DNA of 64,000 bases from Prunus persica (lineage: Eukaryota; Streptophyta; Magnoliopsida; Rosales; Rosaceae). Where the stretch lies: positions 17,495,574 to 17,559,573 of the forward strand of contig NC_034010.1 in NCBI RefSeq assembly GCF_000346465.2, written 5' to 3'. Below are positions 42,933 to 54,174 of the stretch, one piece after another (positions within the stretch are counted from its first letter, which is position 1; each line of letters begins with the position of its first letter). The notes below the pieces were generated by a model that ran no database searches, was not told where the DNA came from, and saw only the letters and a program-made list of their open reading frames with translations. The translations under genes were made by a program, and so were the position numbers.

Positions 42933-43125
42933 GCCACCAAATAAGTAAAATGAGCTGGAATATATAAAGAAGACAACATTACCACTTTTAACACTTCAGC
43001 TAATACAAATAGTACATTAAGGAATTTAATCTAATTCGGACTTAATAAAGAAGACAACATTACCACTTTTATTGGATTGAAATTTAAACAACACTTCAGC
43101 TAATACAAATAGTACATTAAGGAAT
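42933..43125 (-). other. gag-pol spacer of A2, with duplication
   Basis: 193 bp between the gag stop and the pol ATG. A segment of about 80-100 bp is duplicated: the word AAAGAAGACAAC starts at 42966 and 43047, and ACACTTCAGC at 42991 and 43091. The copy includes the tail of gag (CTAATTCGGACT). A CAG near the pol ATG (TATATATTCCAG in sense orientation) matches the position seen in A1. Confidence 0.7.
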
Positions 43126-44184
43126 TTAATCTAATTCGGACTCATAACCTTCATTCCCTTTTTCAGTAACAAAATCAGAAACATCTAGATGCGTCTTGTT
43201 TAGCTTACGTGATATTTCTGATGAGCCATCTGTGGCTGGCGGAGCATGATCAATATAATTTATCTCCACTTTCCTGTTCTTAAGTGAAGCTTGATAGAGA
43301 TCCGCCAAATGCCTGGGCGTACGAGATGCGCGCATCCAATGTCCCCTTGCACCACATCTGTGACAAGGGCTTTCAACATTTCTAGGCACATGGCTCATCT
43401 GTGCCTTTCCCTTATTACGGGATGCATTTTTGCCATTCATGGATGGACCGCTCCTTGGACCTAAACCCTCTGAACGAGCACCATGATTTTTTCTACTTCC
43501 TTGCCAGTGGCCACGCTTGCCCCCTCGCCCACGTCTGTGGATACTGCCACGAGATGAAGTGGCATTCACTTCCTGAGATGCAGCATTTATTTCAGGAAGT
43601 GGTGCTGAGCCCGATGGGCGAGATCGGTGATTCTTTAATAAGAGCTCATTATTCTGCTCAGCTAACAAGAGGCAAGATACAAGTTCCGAGTACTTCTTGA
43701 AACTGCTATGTCTGTATTGCTGTTGAAGGAGGACATTTGAAGCATGAAAAGTGCTCAGAGTTTTTTCGAGCATATCCTCCTCAGATATATTTTCCCCACA
43801 TAGCCTCATTAATGAGGTAATTCTGTGCATAGCAGAGTTATACTCGGACACTGACTTGAAATCTTGAAATCTCAAGTGGGTCCATTCGTATCTAGCTCTT
43901 GGGAGAGTCATCGTCTTCTGGTGATCGTATCTTTCACCTATAGCTTTCCACAGAACCAACGGTTCATCGACCACCACATATTCGCTCTTCAGCGCTTCAT
44001 GGATGTGGCGGCGAAGAAAAATCATGGCCTTCGCATTCTCTTCAGGCGAAGCATCATTCTCATCTACAATTGTTTGTCCGAGGCCATTGGCTCGTAGATG
44101 AATTTTGGCATCCAGGACCCATGATAAATAGTTGTCCCCGGAAAGGTCCAAGGCAGCAAACTCTAGTTTTGCCAAATTTGCCAT
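43126..44184 (-). CDS. Copia A2 Gag, zinc knuckle altered
   Basis: 352 aa, collinear with A1 Gag and starting MANLAKLEFAALDLSGDNYL. The nucleocapsid knuckle reads CHRCGARGHWMRAS: the last Cys of the C-x2-C-x4-H-x4-C pattern is Ser, so zinc and RNA binding is probably impaired. The rest is open and similar. The Gag of A1 keeps the full motif. Confidence 0.9.
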   Translation of the reverse strand: MANLAKLEFAALDLSGDNYLSWVLDAKIHLRANGLGQTIVDENDASPEENAKAMIFLRRHIHEALKSEYVVVDEPLVLWKAIGERYDHQKTMTLPRARYEWTHLRFQDFKSVSEYNSAMHRITSLMRLCGENISEEDMLEKTLSTFHASNVLLQQQYRHSSFKKYSELVSCLLLAEQNNELLLKNHRSRPSGSAPLPEINAASQEVNATSSRGSIHRRGRGGKRGHWQGSRKNHGARSEGLGPRSGPSMNGKNASRNKGKAQMSHVPRNVESPCHRCGARGHWMRASRTPRHLADLYQASLKNRKVEINYIDHAPPATDGSSEISRKLNKTHLDVSDFVTEKGNEGYESELD

Positions 44185-44866
44185 CCAAAACTTTAGGCTC
44201 GAGATCTGGAATATTAAGCCACTTATTAATAGGAATTTCAGGTCCTCATTATTCAGGTATATTAATTGAATATTAAGCCACTTATTAATAGGAATTTCAG
44301 GTCCACATTATTCAGGTATATTAATTGATGATAAAAGTAAAGTGTTATGAATTTGCTGGTATGGACGATAAACCCGCACCATACCTTAAATAAAATTAAA
44401 TGTGGGGTTAAAACCACCACCGAATAAAATAAGAAAAGTTAGTATTAGTAACGGTCTCCCACTGATAATATGTTTAGTATTACCAAGGGTCCATTTTTGT
44501 TAATGGTTAGTAAATGTGCGGTAAAGTAAATGTGCTTGTATGGGCACTAATTCTGCTCCATTCATTTAAATAAAAGTAAAGGCGTGGACGATAAACCCGC
44601 ACCACCCTTTAAATAAATATTGCCGTATGGGTAATAAGCCTACACCATACCATAAATAAAATTAAATGTGGGGTTAAAACCACCACCGAATAAAATAAGA
44701 AAAGTTAGTATTAGTAACGGTCTCCCACTGATAATATGTTTAGTATTACCAAGGGTCCATTTTTGTTAATGGTTAGTAATAGAGAAGCAGATAGATATAG
44801 TATATTATATAGTGTTGAGTTGGAAAAATTTCAGAAATAAAAGGAGAGACTATCGTGCTGATAACG
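44185..44866 (-). repeat. Leader of A2 with direct duplications
   Basis: Two shortened units of about 60 bp (44210-44330) correspond to the 102-bp repeat of A1. A segment starting TAAAATTAAATGTGGGG occurs at 44391 and again at 44657 (offset 266 bp), each followed by the same stretch of about 120 bp (TAGTAACGGTCTCCCACTGA...). The primer-site words of A1 (CGTTATCAGCACGATAG) lie at 44850-44866 in reverse. Confidence 0.8.
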
Positions 44867-45341
44867 TGTTATAAAATAACCTGGAATATATGCGGATATT
44901 GAGCTGTACGTAAAATAGATAAGACACAGCTTTTAACGAGGTTCGGCTATGCCTACGTCCTCGGAGAGCAGCAGCAGTAACCTTTCACTATAAAATAATA
45001 TGGCTACAACTTTAGTGTTTACAACATATGTGGCTCACTGAATTTTCTCTCTAGGAGAATTTCTCTCTGCTTTCTCTTTTCTCTTTCCTTTCTTTCTCTT
45101 CCTTTCTCTTTTTTTTTCTCTTCTTCTTCTTTCCGTTACTCTTCTTATTTATAGGCTGAAATAATCACTATTCATCACTGTTCACCCGTGACAGACAAAC
45201 TCTATCAAAGCCGCCAAATGAACAGTAATGAACAGTAATCACTGTTCACCCGTGACAGACAAACTCTATCAAAGTCGCCAAATGAACAGTAATGAACAGT
45301 AATGAATAGTTAGTGGGCTCCACACCAAGACTTTTACAACA
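44867..45341 (-). repeat. 5' LTR of copia A2
   Basis: 475 bp, with the same 64-bp tandem duplication (45181 and 45245 phase points). It lies next to the NLR3 3' end, so NLR3 transcripts would run into it in sense. Confidence 0.93.
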
Positions 45342-45540
45342 GTCACCTAATTTGACGAGATTACATGTTTACTACATTGACGAGCTGGGCCCACAATTCT
45401 TTTTCCCTTCAAGTGAAAAGAGGAGAGAAACAATTAGTTCTTTTTTCCTTGAAAAAGAAATAAGAAAACAACAAAAAAAAAAAAACAAAAAAAAACAAAA
45501 CAGAGAAAAAATTTAGCGTACCATTTTATATAAAACCTCA

Positions 45541-48500
45541 TTAATCATATGAAATTATAACAGACTGCACATGTTGGATTTTGTAAAAATCTTCTCCTCC
45601 TTCCCGAAGCCGGCTACAGAATTCTGGAAGCATCGATTTGATGGTTAATTCCTTGAGGGAAGTAATATATTGGAGCCCATCAGGAACTGCCTCCAAAACT
45701 AAGCAATGATCAATGTGCAATCTGCAGAGACTAGGCATGGCTCCTTTCTCCACCTTCCATTCTTTTAACTCCTCCACCAAATGAAGAGAAAGAAATTCGA
45801 GAAATGGAAAGCCTCCCTTTGAGCAAACAAGAAATTCCGGAAAATTCCCGCAACTAGCAGAAAGCATTCTCAAGCTTGGCAGCTTCTCAAATACTTTTAT
45901 GTGGTCGTCCTTGAGATTACCAAATTCTCTCAGTGTAAGCTTGGTGAGGTTCGTAAGGCACATGAGGTCTTCTGGTAACTCAGCGATTTCTCCGCGTAGT
46001 CGCAGCTTGTATATATTAGGACAGCTTAATACTATGTTCCATGGTATTGGTAAAAACGTGGACGTACCAGAGAACAATCCACCAGAGAACAATGTGGAGT
46101 CCACCGATAGAGACTGGAGGTGCTTAAATATGATGTTTGTCCCTTTCTCCTTTTTTTCCCCTCCGTCAAATGTGATAACTCCCAATTTTCTAAGGTTGGT
46201 TAGTTTAACAAAATCATCTAGATCAGATGATGCCTGAATATATATATTGACTACCGTGTGCAAATTCACTACCTCAGTAGCAAATAACAGACGTCTTGCA
46301 CTGTGATATTTGGGTAAGTATATATGTCTCAATTTTTCCATCTTGGAAAACACGTTTCCATTTGGAATTTCAGTCCCCCACATTGTACGTAAATCTAGAG
46401 TCTGCAAACATACCAAAGTTGCTATAGATGATGGTATCGCTCGAATATCACTATCCTTCACACTTAAAAACCTTAAGTGCACTAGATTCCCAATTTCACT
46501 AGGTAATTTGTGTTTTCCAACACTCATACCTTCAAACTTCAGAACTCTAAGTAATGTGAAGTTCTTGAATAGAGACCTAACACTCAGACCTTCAAACTTC
46601 AGAACTCCAAATAATGTGAAGTACTTGAATACCGACCATAATGCCTTTGAGTTCATGAAGTAGTATTCTGGGACAAAGTATAACAAAGACCTAATATGTC
46701 CATAATTTTCATCTTTCTCTGGACCATATGTATCAACCGTTTTGTCCAAATAGATGGCAAGTCTTCGAACTCTACCGTTTGGTGTTTCATTGGTCTCCAC
46801 AGCTGCAGAATAATTGATAATATGGAGAAAGTTCCCCTCTTTTGCCTTTAACATGCATAAGTCTCGCATAAGATCATGGAGATGACAAGTCTTGATTTTC
46901 TTTCTTGAACCATGTTTTCCAACTTGAACCATACACCTGCCCACCAACTCACTTAAGCACATATATGATACATCTTCCATTACTTCCGCTGATGCTGATG
47001 ACATAAAACCTTCTGCCATCCATAGTTTAGTCAGTGTACCCACTGGTATTTCATAATCTTCTGGAAAATGGGCTAAGTAGAGAAAACATAGTTTTAAGTA
47101 ATATGGTAAGTTATCGTAACTCAATTCCAATAACCATGATACCCCTTCATATCCTTCACCTTTGTAATCGGGCCCAAGGTCTGTGCCTCTTCTTATATAT
47201 GCATAAACATTCTTATGGACAGTATTCCACTCATCAACTGTGTCTTTTCTAGCTAGCAGTCCTGCAAGCACCGTGATGGCTAATGGCAAACCTTTGCAAT
47301 TTTGAAGCATCTCTGTTCCTAGCTCTTTCTTTTGTTCATAAATTTTATGGTCTGAAGAACAATATTAAGACCAGATTAATTAACCTCACATGTTCAATTG
47401 TACGAAAAGTATACAAAACAAATTATATATGCCAGTCTATCATTCCCTTGCTTAAATTATTTTCACTCTAGAACACACACACATATATATGTGTTTCTGA
47501 TTTTTCTTTTGGCTACAACTGTATGAGTTTATTTTATTGAAGAATGTCATACCCCGAGTCTGGGGTATATGGTAAATTCTCGAAACCAGATCTGATAATC
47601 AAAATAAATAAAATAAAGTAAAATACCATTAGATTAAATTAGTTTCTTATAGAAATCTCTACCAATAAAACGTATGAACATGAACTACAGAGTTTCTTAT
47701 AGAAAAATAAAGATATCTATTAGAAAACAATATATAATTTGAAGTAAATCAGTTTGTTAAAAAACGAAAAAGAAAAATAGCTATAAACCCAAAATGTCAA
47801 GTATTCATTGGGAAAAATTTATTTAGAATCAATTTAGACCCATTTTACCCGCAATAATACTCTTGGTTATCTCTTCTTACCAAATTTAAAATAAAATAAA
47901 TAAAAAACTTTATCCATTTTTTTAATGAATTAATGACATATAACTTACACAATTTATCTCACAATAACCATTTCCTTTTTTTGGTTCCAATTTTGAATTT
48001 AAAGTAAAATAAATAAAAAACTTTATCCATTTTCTACAAATGTTAATTTTGTCAACGCCATATTATTCTAGGTATGCCTAATTAATTAAGTAAAAATCGA
48101 AATAGTAAATGAGAAAATCATGCCATATTATTCTTTTCGTAAAAGTCTCATTATTTTTCTTCTTCTTCTTTCTCAACACCAAAACCCTCTATGGACATGG
48201 ATATGGATACCTTGATTGTGAGAGATATTTGTGTTTGTTGTCTATACGTTATAGAGTGGTATGTGATTACTAATCTACATAAGCCATCCAATTGATGATG
48301 AGTCCTAACCTACATCTTACATGGATTCACTTTGATTATGTTTGCTGCAATAGTAGGTAGTAGTTGTCTAATACAAAGGCAATGTTTGGTGTTTGATTAT
48401 TTTCGTTATCGGTGGATTCTTTGACTTTGTTGATTATACATGTTTGCATATAAATTTTGTTTTGTTTTTGTTTTTGTTTTCAGTCTATGTTTGTTAGTTT

Positions 48501-50232
48501 AATTAATATTTTCACCCAATATTGTAGGTGTATTATGTGCTAAGTTTTTCACCTTTGTTGGTATGTTATATGGGTACCTAAGTGGAAGGTGTTTATCTAC
48601 CTATCAAATAGGTTCGAGTGTCGTAGGCTACCTAACAAAGTGGAATACGATTTATTATAGTTTTCTACATATATGTAGGTATACTAATTTTTGTTTTATT
48701 GTTAAGGTAACACAATTTTCTATTTCTGCTCATTCCTTTTTGTTTCATTTATGCACTTGCGTTCTTCATTTTGACCTTTTGTTTAGGTATATTATATGTA
48801 TCTTAAGTGTAGATTTTCTACAGTATAGATTTTAAGGAGTATATTTCCTGAAAATAAAAATTGTGATAATAAAACTACTATCTTCATGTAGAGGCCTTGT
48901 GATTTCAATAGATTTATAGGGGAAAAGTTTTGAATATCTTATGGCGGAATTTCTTGACGTTGTTAGAGTAGAGAAAAAGTTAGTTGACACTTTGAAATTG
49001 ATATAAATTTAAGAGTAGCTTTTTGAAAAAGAAAAATGCAGTGCAAAATGGGCTAATTTGTCTTAAATTTTTTTTTAATATAAGGTGGGTGAGGAAATAT
49101 GACAGGTGGGTGAGGAAATATGACAGGTGGGTGAAAATAGCAGCACTCTTTCTATAATATTGAATTGGTAAACGAGAAAAGTAGAGATAAAAGGTTTGTG
49201 TGAGAACATACTTGTATCTTCCGTTTCAAACATTGCTCTCTTCTCAAACAGTTCCCAGCTTTCATCATCATTCAACGGCTGTGGTTCGAAGAGGAAACCA
49301 TTTTTGTCCACATACGAAGCGACTTCTTTGTTGCGAGTAGTGAGTAAAATTCGACTCTCAGTTTCCTCAGTCATTGGAAATCCCACTTCCAACGACCTCC
49401 ACGCATCACGGGTCCAAATGTCATCCAGCACCACCAAACATTTCCTTTCTCTCTGCGTATTCCAAAGCCACTCTGCAATTTGATCCTTCCCCAGATCTGC
49501 AATTTTTTGTCTTTGCTCATTGGTAGGAGAAATGAGTTTTGTCAGAATTTCTTTCAAAACCTCCCGTCCCTGGCATTGTTGAGAGATACACACCCAGGCA
49601 AAACAATCGAAATGACGCTTAACCTTACCGTGATGATAAACTTGTTTTGCAAGAGTGGTTTTACCCAACCCGCCCATCCCCCAAATAGAAACAACTCGGG
49701 GGCCTTTTTCTTTGATCAAATGCGTAGCCAATATCTCCGTTCCACCGGCTAACCCAACCACATGAGGTTCGATAATATGAGGATAAGCTATCCTCCGTTC
49801 TCGTTGCCTCTGAAAAGAAGTGTCACCTCCACTCTCCCTTAGGTCACCTGGTGGCAGGCTCGATCTCAACTCTGAAATTTTGGTAGTAATTTTCTTGATT
49901 TCTGAGCCAATCTTGTAAAGATAAACTCCTCCTACGCAGATGTAAGCAATCCTTTTGAAAAGACTTGCATTCCTCTTGGAAGCCATTTTTAAGACAAAAG
50001 TTTCGATGGCGTCGTCCAGATCATAAGCCGCATCTTTAATATTTGCCACCCAAATGCGTATTGCTTCACTTTCTCCTTGTCTTGAATCTGCATCTTTGAG
50101 GTAGCCTCGCATCAATTGTAGCTGGGTTTGTGCAAGCTTCACCTGATCTCTCACTCCACCCAAGAATTTCAATTCCTGAATGACAGAGTCAGTGAGCTGT
50201 TCCAGCACAAAGGAAACAACCGCATCCGCCAT
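45541..50232 (-). CDS. NLR3, intact CC-NB-ARC-LRR resistance protein
   Basis: CNL immune receptor of the same family as NLR1. Exons complement(49212-50232, 45541-47351) give 2832 nt, 943 aa; the phase-1 intron (1860 bp) is enlarged by an insertion. I use the ATG at 50232 (MADAVV), homologous to NLR1. Coiled-coil with YDLDDAIETFVLK; NB-ARC with P-loop GMGGLGKTT (about 185-193), LVVLDDIW, RILLTTR, CKGLPLA, LKLCFLYLAHFPED and LHDLMRDLC. The LRR part holds a 20-residue tandem duplication around SVFKYFTLFGVLKFEG / SLFKNFTLLRVLKFEG. A TATA box (TATATAAA) lies about 115 bp upstream and a minisatellite further up. No lesion was seen. Confidence 0.93.
46520..46639 (-). repeat. 60-bp tandem duplication of one LRR unit
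   Basis: The word ACACTCA...ACCTTCAAACTTCAGAACT recurs at a period of exactly 60 bp (46520 and 46580), keeping the frame and adding 20 residues at the start of the LRR region. NLR1, NLR2 and NLR6 have one unit here. Confidence 0.9.
47545..48815. mobile_element. Insertion in NLR3 intron, LTR-like start
   Basis: NLR1 and NLR3 introns match on both sides, but NLR3 has about 1.3 kb extra here. It opens TGTCATACCCCGAGTCTGGG, a hairpin (ATACCCC/GGGGTAT) of the style found at the start of some plant LTRs, and contains no coding region. Solo-LTR remnant or composite debris; the right boundary is uncertain. Confidence 0.4.
49083..49136. repeat. Short tandem repeat near NLR3 donor
   Basis: GGTGGGTGAGGAAATATGACA is present in two full copies and one partial copy, in the intron about 80-130 bp from the splice donor of exon 1. 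Confidence 0.8.
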
Positions 50233-50346
50233 ATTTCCGGATTCAAACGACAACAGCTGAAAGAACTTTTCTTCTTCTTCTTCTTCTTCTTCTGTTTTTT
50301 AGATTACTTAATGAATAATCTTACCAATAGAGAAGTCTCAGTTCCG

Positions 50347-50354
50347 TTTATATA
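50347..50354 (-). promoter_or_regulatory. Candidate TATA box of NLR3
   Basis: TATATAAA on the minus strand, in the block CTTCCTATATAAACGG conserved among the NLR copies. NLR1 and NLR2 have TATATGAA at this place. Confidence 0.5.
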
Positions 50355-50438
50355 GGAAGTGCCGTCAACCAAGTCGCTGCACTGTCACATATTTAATTAT
50401 TCTTATCTTTCTACCTATCAATAGTATAACAAATAGAT

Positions 50439-50810
50439 GGGGAAGTAAGGAATAGGGATGGGATATCAACACACTAAGAAGGAATTATCATGGAATTTAG
50501 GAATGGGGAAGTAAAGAATCAAGGAATTTAGGAATGGGAGAAACACACATAATAGGGATGGGATATCAATAGACTAAGAAGGAATCAAGGAATGTAAATG
50601 GGGGAAGTAAGAATCAAGGAATTTTAGTAATGGCGGAAGTAAGGAATCAAAGAATTTAGGAATGGGGGAATTGAAGAATTAATCAAAGAATTTAGGCAAG
50701 TAAGAAATCAATGAATTTAGGAATGGGAAAGTAAGGAATAGGAGTGGGATATCAACAAACTAATAAGGAATTAATCAAGGAATTTAGGAATGGGGAAGTA
50801 AGGAATATGA
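50439..50810. repeat. Degenerate minisatellite upstream of NLR3
   Basis: About ten imperfect, variable-length units built from GGAATCAAGGAATTTAGGAA and GGGGAAGTAAGGAAT, with three interspersed copies of a GGGATATCAACA-like phrase. It lies about 210-580 bp upstream of the NLR3 ATG. The other NLR copies lack it. Confidence 0.8.
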
Positions 50811-51360
50811 ATTTATCCCATATGCCTAATATTGCAGCAGACTGACTGGTTTCATGACTTCGATTTGCCCATTTGGGAACAAATATGTGACTTTATTTTC
50901 TAAAAGAATAGCCACATACAATTAAACTTTACAAGTAAAAATGGTGTCGATCAGCTCGGTTCAAGTAGAGAGGTCTCAAATATCGGAGTTTCGCGTATTA
51001 AAAAGTTCTTGAATTCAAGCATTTGGATTAAATCTGTGTTTCACTGTGTTGATCAGCCATGTGCATCAATTTATTTAACGTAATAAGAAGCTCTTGTTAT
51101 AACATTTCTTAGAACAAATATGCATACAATCGAAGTTGAAAGTAAAAATGGCAAAAGAAGTGAGTTGTTGGGCCTTGGAATTGATTGCCAGGAGAATGAT
51201 AGCCCAATGACCAATGACCATATACTAACTCATAAAGAAACAATTTGACGAGCTACGCCCACAATTCCTTTTCCCTTCAAGTGATTTAGTTCTTTTTCCC
51301 TTGAAAAATAAATAAGAAAAACAAAAACAAAAACAAAAACAAAAAAACAGAAAAAATTTA
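50811..51360. other. Flank of NLR4 relic
   Basis: No gene. About 51000-51260 matches the NLR 3' flanks and serves as the empty site for the element at 37342-38430. An (AAAAAC)n-like run lies at about 51315-51350. Confidence 0.5.
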
Positions 51361-52194
51361 GCGTACCATTTTATCCAAAACCTCAGTAAGGATGTAAAAT
51401 TATAACTGACAGCAGATTTCTAAGGTGGGTTAGTTTAACAAAATCATCCATAGTTTAGTCAATACACTCATCAGTGTTTTATAATCTTCTGGAAAATGTG
51501 CTAAGTGCAGAAAGCATAGTTTTAAGTGATATGATAAATTGTTGTAACTCAATTCCAACCACCATGATACCCCTTCATATCCTTCACCTCTGGAATTGGA
51601 CCCAAGGTCTATCCCTCTTCTTATATATGCATAAATTCTTATGCACCGCAGTCCATTTATCAACTGTGTCTTTTCTATCTAGAAGTCCTGCAAGTAACTG
51701 TCTTCCTCCTGGAAGCCACTTTTAATACAAAAGTTGCATCGTCCAGATCATAAGCGGCATCTTTAATACTTGCGACCCAAATGCATACAATATTGTCTCT
51801 GCTAAAATATAAATATGGTTTGAATACTTTAGGTTTTAATTTATTCTTCTTCATAAGGAGGTATATATAAGAGTTTACATGTGGGCTTTATAAGGAATTA
51901 GATACAGTAAATATTTAGGAAAATATCTCCTAATTGTACAATGATTTATCAATTATATGAAAAATAGGAAAGTAAATCCCTTAATTAATCAATGAAATAA
52001 ATTTCCTTGATTAATTAAGAGACTCACTTCAACAGTCTCCTTTTCTTGAATCTGCATCTTTGAGGTAGCCTTGCATCTATTGTAACTGGGATTGTGCAAT
52101 CTCAACCTGATCGCTCACTCCACCCAAGAATTTCAATTCATCAATGAGAGTCCGTGAGTCGTTCGAGCACAATTGAAACAACAGCATCGGCCAT
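51361..52194 (-). pseudogene. NLR4, relic with large internal deletions
   Basis: Read on the minus strand from an ATG at 52194: N-terminal coiled-coil codons (about 52194-52036), a 245-bp insertion, more coiled coil (about 51790-51700), then a jump over almost the whole NB-ARC to the part after GLPL (YAYIRRGIDLGS, LSYHLKLCFLHLAHFPEDY, 51430-51663), then a jump to a scrap of LRR (about 51421-51450), and a last jump to the 3' end. Most of the P-loop to RNBS-C region and nearly all LRRs are gone. Clearly non-functional. Confidence 0.88.
51791..52035. mobile_element. AT-rich insertion in NLR4
   Basis: About 245 bp interrupt the coiled-coil region between ACCCAAATGCAT and TCTCCTTTTCTTGAATCTGC. 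There is no ORF and no clear target duplication. It could be a solo LTR or small MITE; identity unknown. Confidence 0.4.
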
Positions 52195-52410
52195 ATTTCT
52201 TTTCTTGAAACGAAAACAACTGAGGCAGACTTTTGTGTTTCTTCTTCTTCTCCTGCCTTTTAGATTAATGAAATAATATATAAGAAGTCAGCAATTAAAG
52301 TGAACCAATTGTGTATATAGGAATCACAAATTGCAATATCCACCAGTTCTCCAAGCTGCATTAAAAAACGGGGATTAAGTATTAACATTATTCAAAGTTG
52401 AATATTTGTG

Positions 52411-52662
52411 TAATCACTGGCTGTCAAAATCCCACACCCACCGTCGTCATTCAGGGCCAATTAACAAGCACATGAGCAATTGTCAACTCTTAAAATAATT
52501 TACCATAACTCTATCCTTTAAGTAAAAGCCACTGTTAGTCGTGACATCAATTCAAAACCTTTATCAGATTTAGCAGTTTGTTTTTTTGTGTAATCACTAG
52601 CTGTGAAAGTCCCACTTGTTCCACCAACCATCATTCAGGGTCCATCAACAAACACATGAGGA
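52411..52662. repeat. Diverged direct repeat upstream of NLR4
   Basis: GTGTAATCACTGGCTGTCAA... at 52411-52480 and GTGTAATCACTAGCTGTGAA... at 52589-52662 are imperfect copies 178 bp apart. The nearby stretch also matches about 20140-20350. Confidence 0.6.
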
Positions 52663-53703
52663 ATGCGCAAGTTGTATAATTTATATATTTCGTGCGTAAC
52701 CACTCTATATATGTATTTGTTTTTGTAAGTATGTTATTAGACTTACCAAGTAGTCTTTCTCTAGTATTCTAATATAAATTTAATTAGAGCTACGTATACA
52801 TGTCATCAAAGATATGTATTTTTTATTGCATGTATTTAACTATAATTTTTTCTTTGCATATTTGCAATGAATCATCCTCTTTACAGTATTACAGTTGTCA
52901 GAGTGTTGGAAAGCAAAGCTAGACTAATCAAAGCTCTACAAGATTTGTTAAAAATAAAATTCTACATTGATTGTACACAAAGAAGAAGGGCATCATTTTA
53001 ATGTATTCTCCGGCCAAAAGTTAGGCCGGCTATATATATAAAGTTCTCTTTTATTGAGTGATCCTTTAAATATATTCGAGGGACACCCTTTAAGGTTTCC
53101 TTTAAAAAAAAAAAAAATTACAATGATCCAAAACCTCTATTTTTCACATTTTCATTCATAGATTATCTTTGTAAAAATTTATGCAAATTCTTAACGCATC
53201 TAATTGAGACCGACAAAATCAATGAACAGGGTGTTTCAAGAAAGTACTTAAATTACAATATTTTAATTGAGTAGTAAAATGATATCAGATTCAAGTGTTT
53301 TTTTAAAAATTTATTATTATTAATTTTTTTTTTTGTAGAAGTAATTTTTGAATGAATATATACAAAATATACGGTTTGTATTAGTAAAATACAATGCAGA
53401 GTCCCTTACAAGGGTGTCCCTAAAAGATTGCTAGGAAAAATGTAAATTCCCAAAAAAGTGAGTTGTTTGGCCTTGGCAAGATGGCAAGATTGCTAGGAAA
53501 AAGATAGTCCAATCATTAATGTTCATACGCTCAACCAGATTACCAGATTACCACGAACAACACTAAGCAGCAGAACCAGATTACCTTTACAAACAGGTTA
53601 CCTTTTTCTATCCATTGCCTTGCTCGGATCTGATCAATTCAATAAAATAAAATAAATAAAAATAATACTACTTTGGTCTTGCTGACCTAAATTATTTACT
53701 CAA
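52663..53703. other. AT-rich intergenic DNA
   Basis: No gene, RNA gene or clear element recognised; short homopolymer runs only. Confidence 0.45.
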
Positions 53704-53935
53704 TCAAAACCATATAAATTTAAGAGTGAATTTTTGGAAAAAAGAAAAGTGACATACGGAAATCATGTAATAAACAAGAAAAGTAGAGATGAAAGGTTTG
53801 TGCGAGAACATACTTGTATCTTCTATTCCAAACATTGCCATCTTCTCAAACAATTCCCAGCTTTCATCATCATTCAATAACAATGGTTGGTAGCAAAATC
53901 CATTTTTGTCCGCATAGGAAACAAAATCCATTTTT
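53704..53935 (-). pseudogene. NLR5, NB-ARC fragment
   Basis: Minus-strand remnant of the end of an NLR exon 1 (SYADKNGFCYQPLLLNDDES, WELFEKMAMFGIEDTS) including the conserved donor GTATGTTC at its end. Neither the P-loop side nor exon 2 is present. A piece left between NLR4 and NLR6. Confidence 0.85.
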
Positions 53936-54174
53936 TTCCCGTTTCATATGAATTAAGTGTTACATTTTACATTGATAGCCTCTGAGATACTGAATCGAAG
54001 ATAAGTTAACTCGTTAACAACAGAGTTTTCACCTAATTTTGCAAGCCTTACAGTCCCTGTAACTTCGAAGGCCGCCAGCCATCTGTGCTTCAAGAACAAA
54101 GTCGAAGAAGAGTTAGTTCTAAGGGAAAATAAATAAAAAAGAACGAAACATAGGAAAATAATTATCGTACCCTT

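Larger units (their letters stand above)
38698..45341 (-). mobile_element. Complete Ty1/copia retrotransposon A2
   Basis: 6644-bp element of the same family as A1, on the minus strand. The target duplication GTCAC is present at 38693-38697 and 45342-45346. In element orientation the LTRs start TGTTGTAAAAG and end TTTTATAACA; the right one (44867-45341, 475 bp) is the 5' LTR and the left one (38698-39187, 490 bp) is the 3' LTR. They differ by a 5-bp and a 10-bp repeat indel and at least one substitution. Pol is one open frame; Gag is open but has a damaged zinc knuckle. It sits about 200 bp downstream of the NLR3 stop, in the same orientation. Confidence 0.96.

Noticed and set aside
49212..50253. 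Longer NLR3 start adding seven residues upstream of MADAVV
   Set aside because: The upstream start would be TTG; the ATG at 50232 matches NLR1 and NLR2. The same applies to the four extra residues before the NLR6 ATG at 57273.
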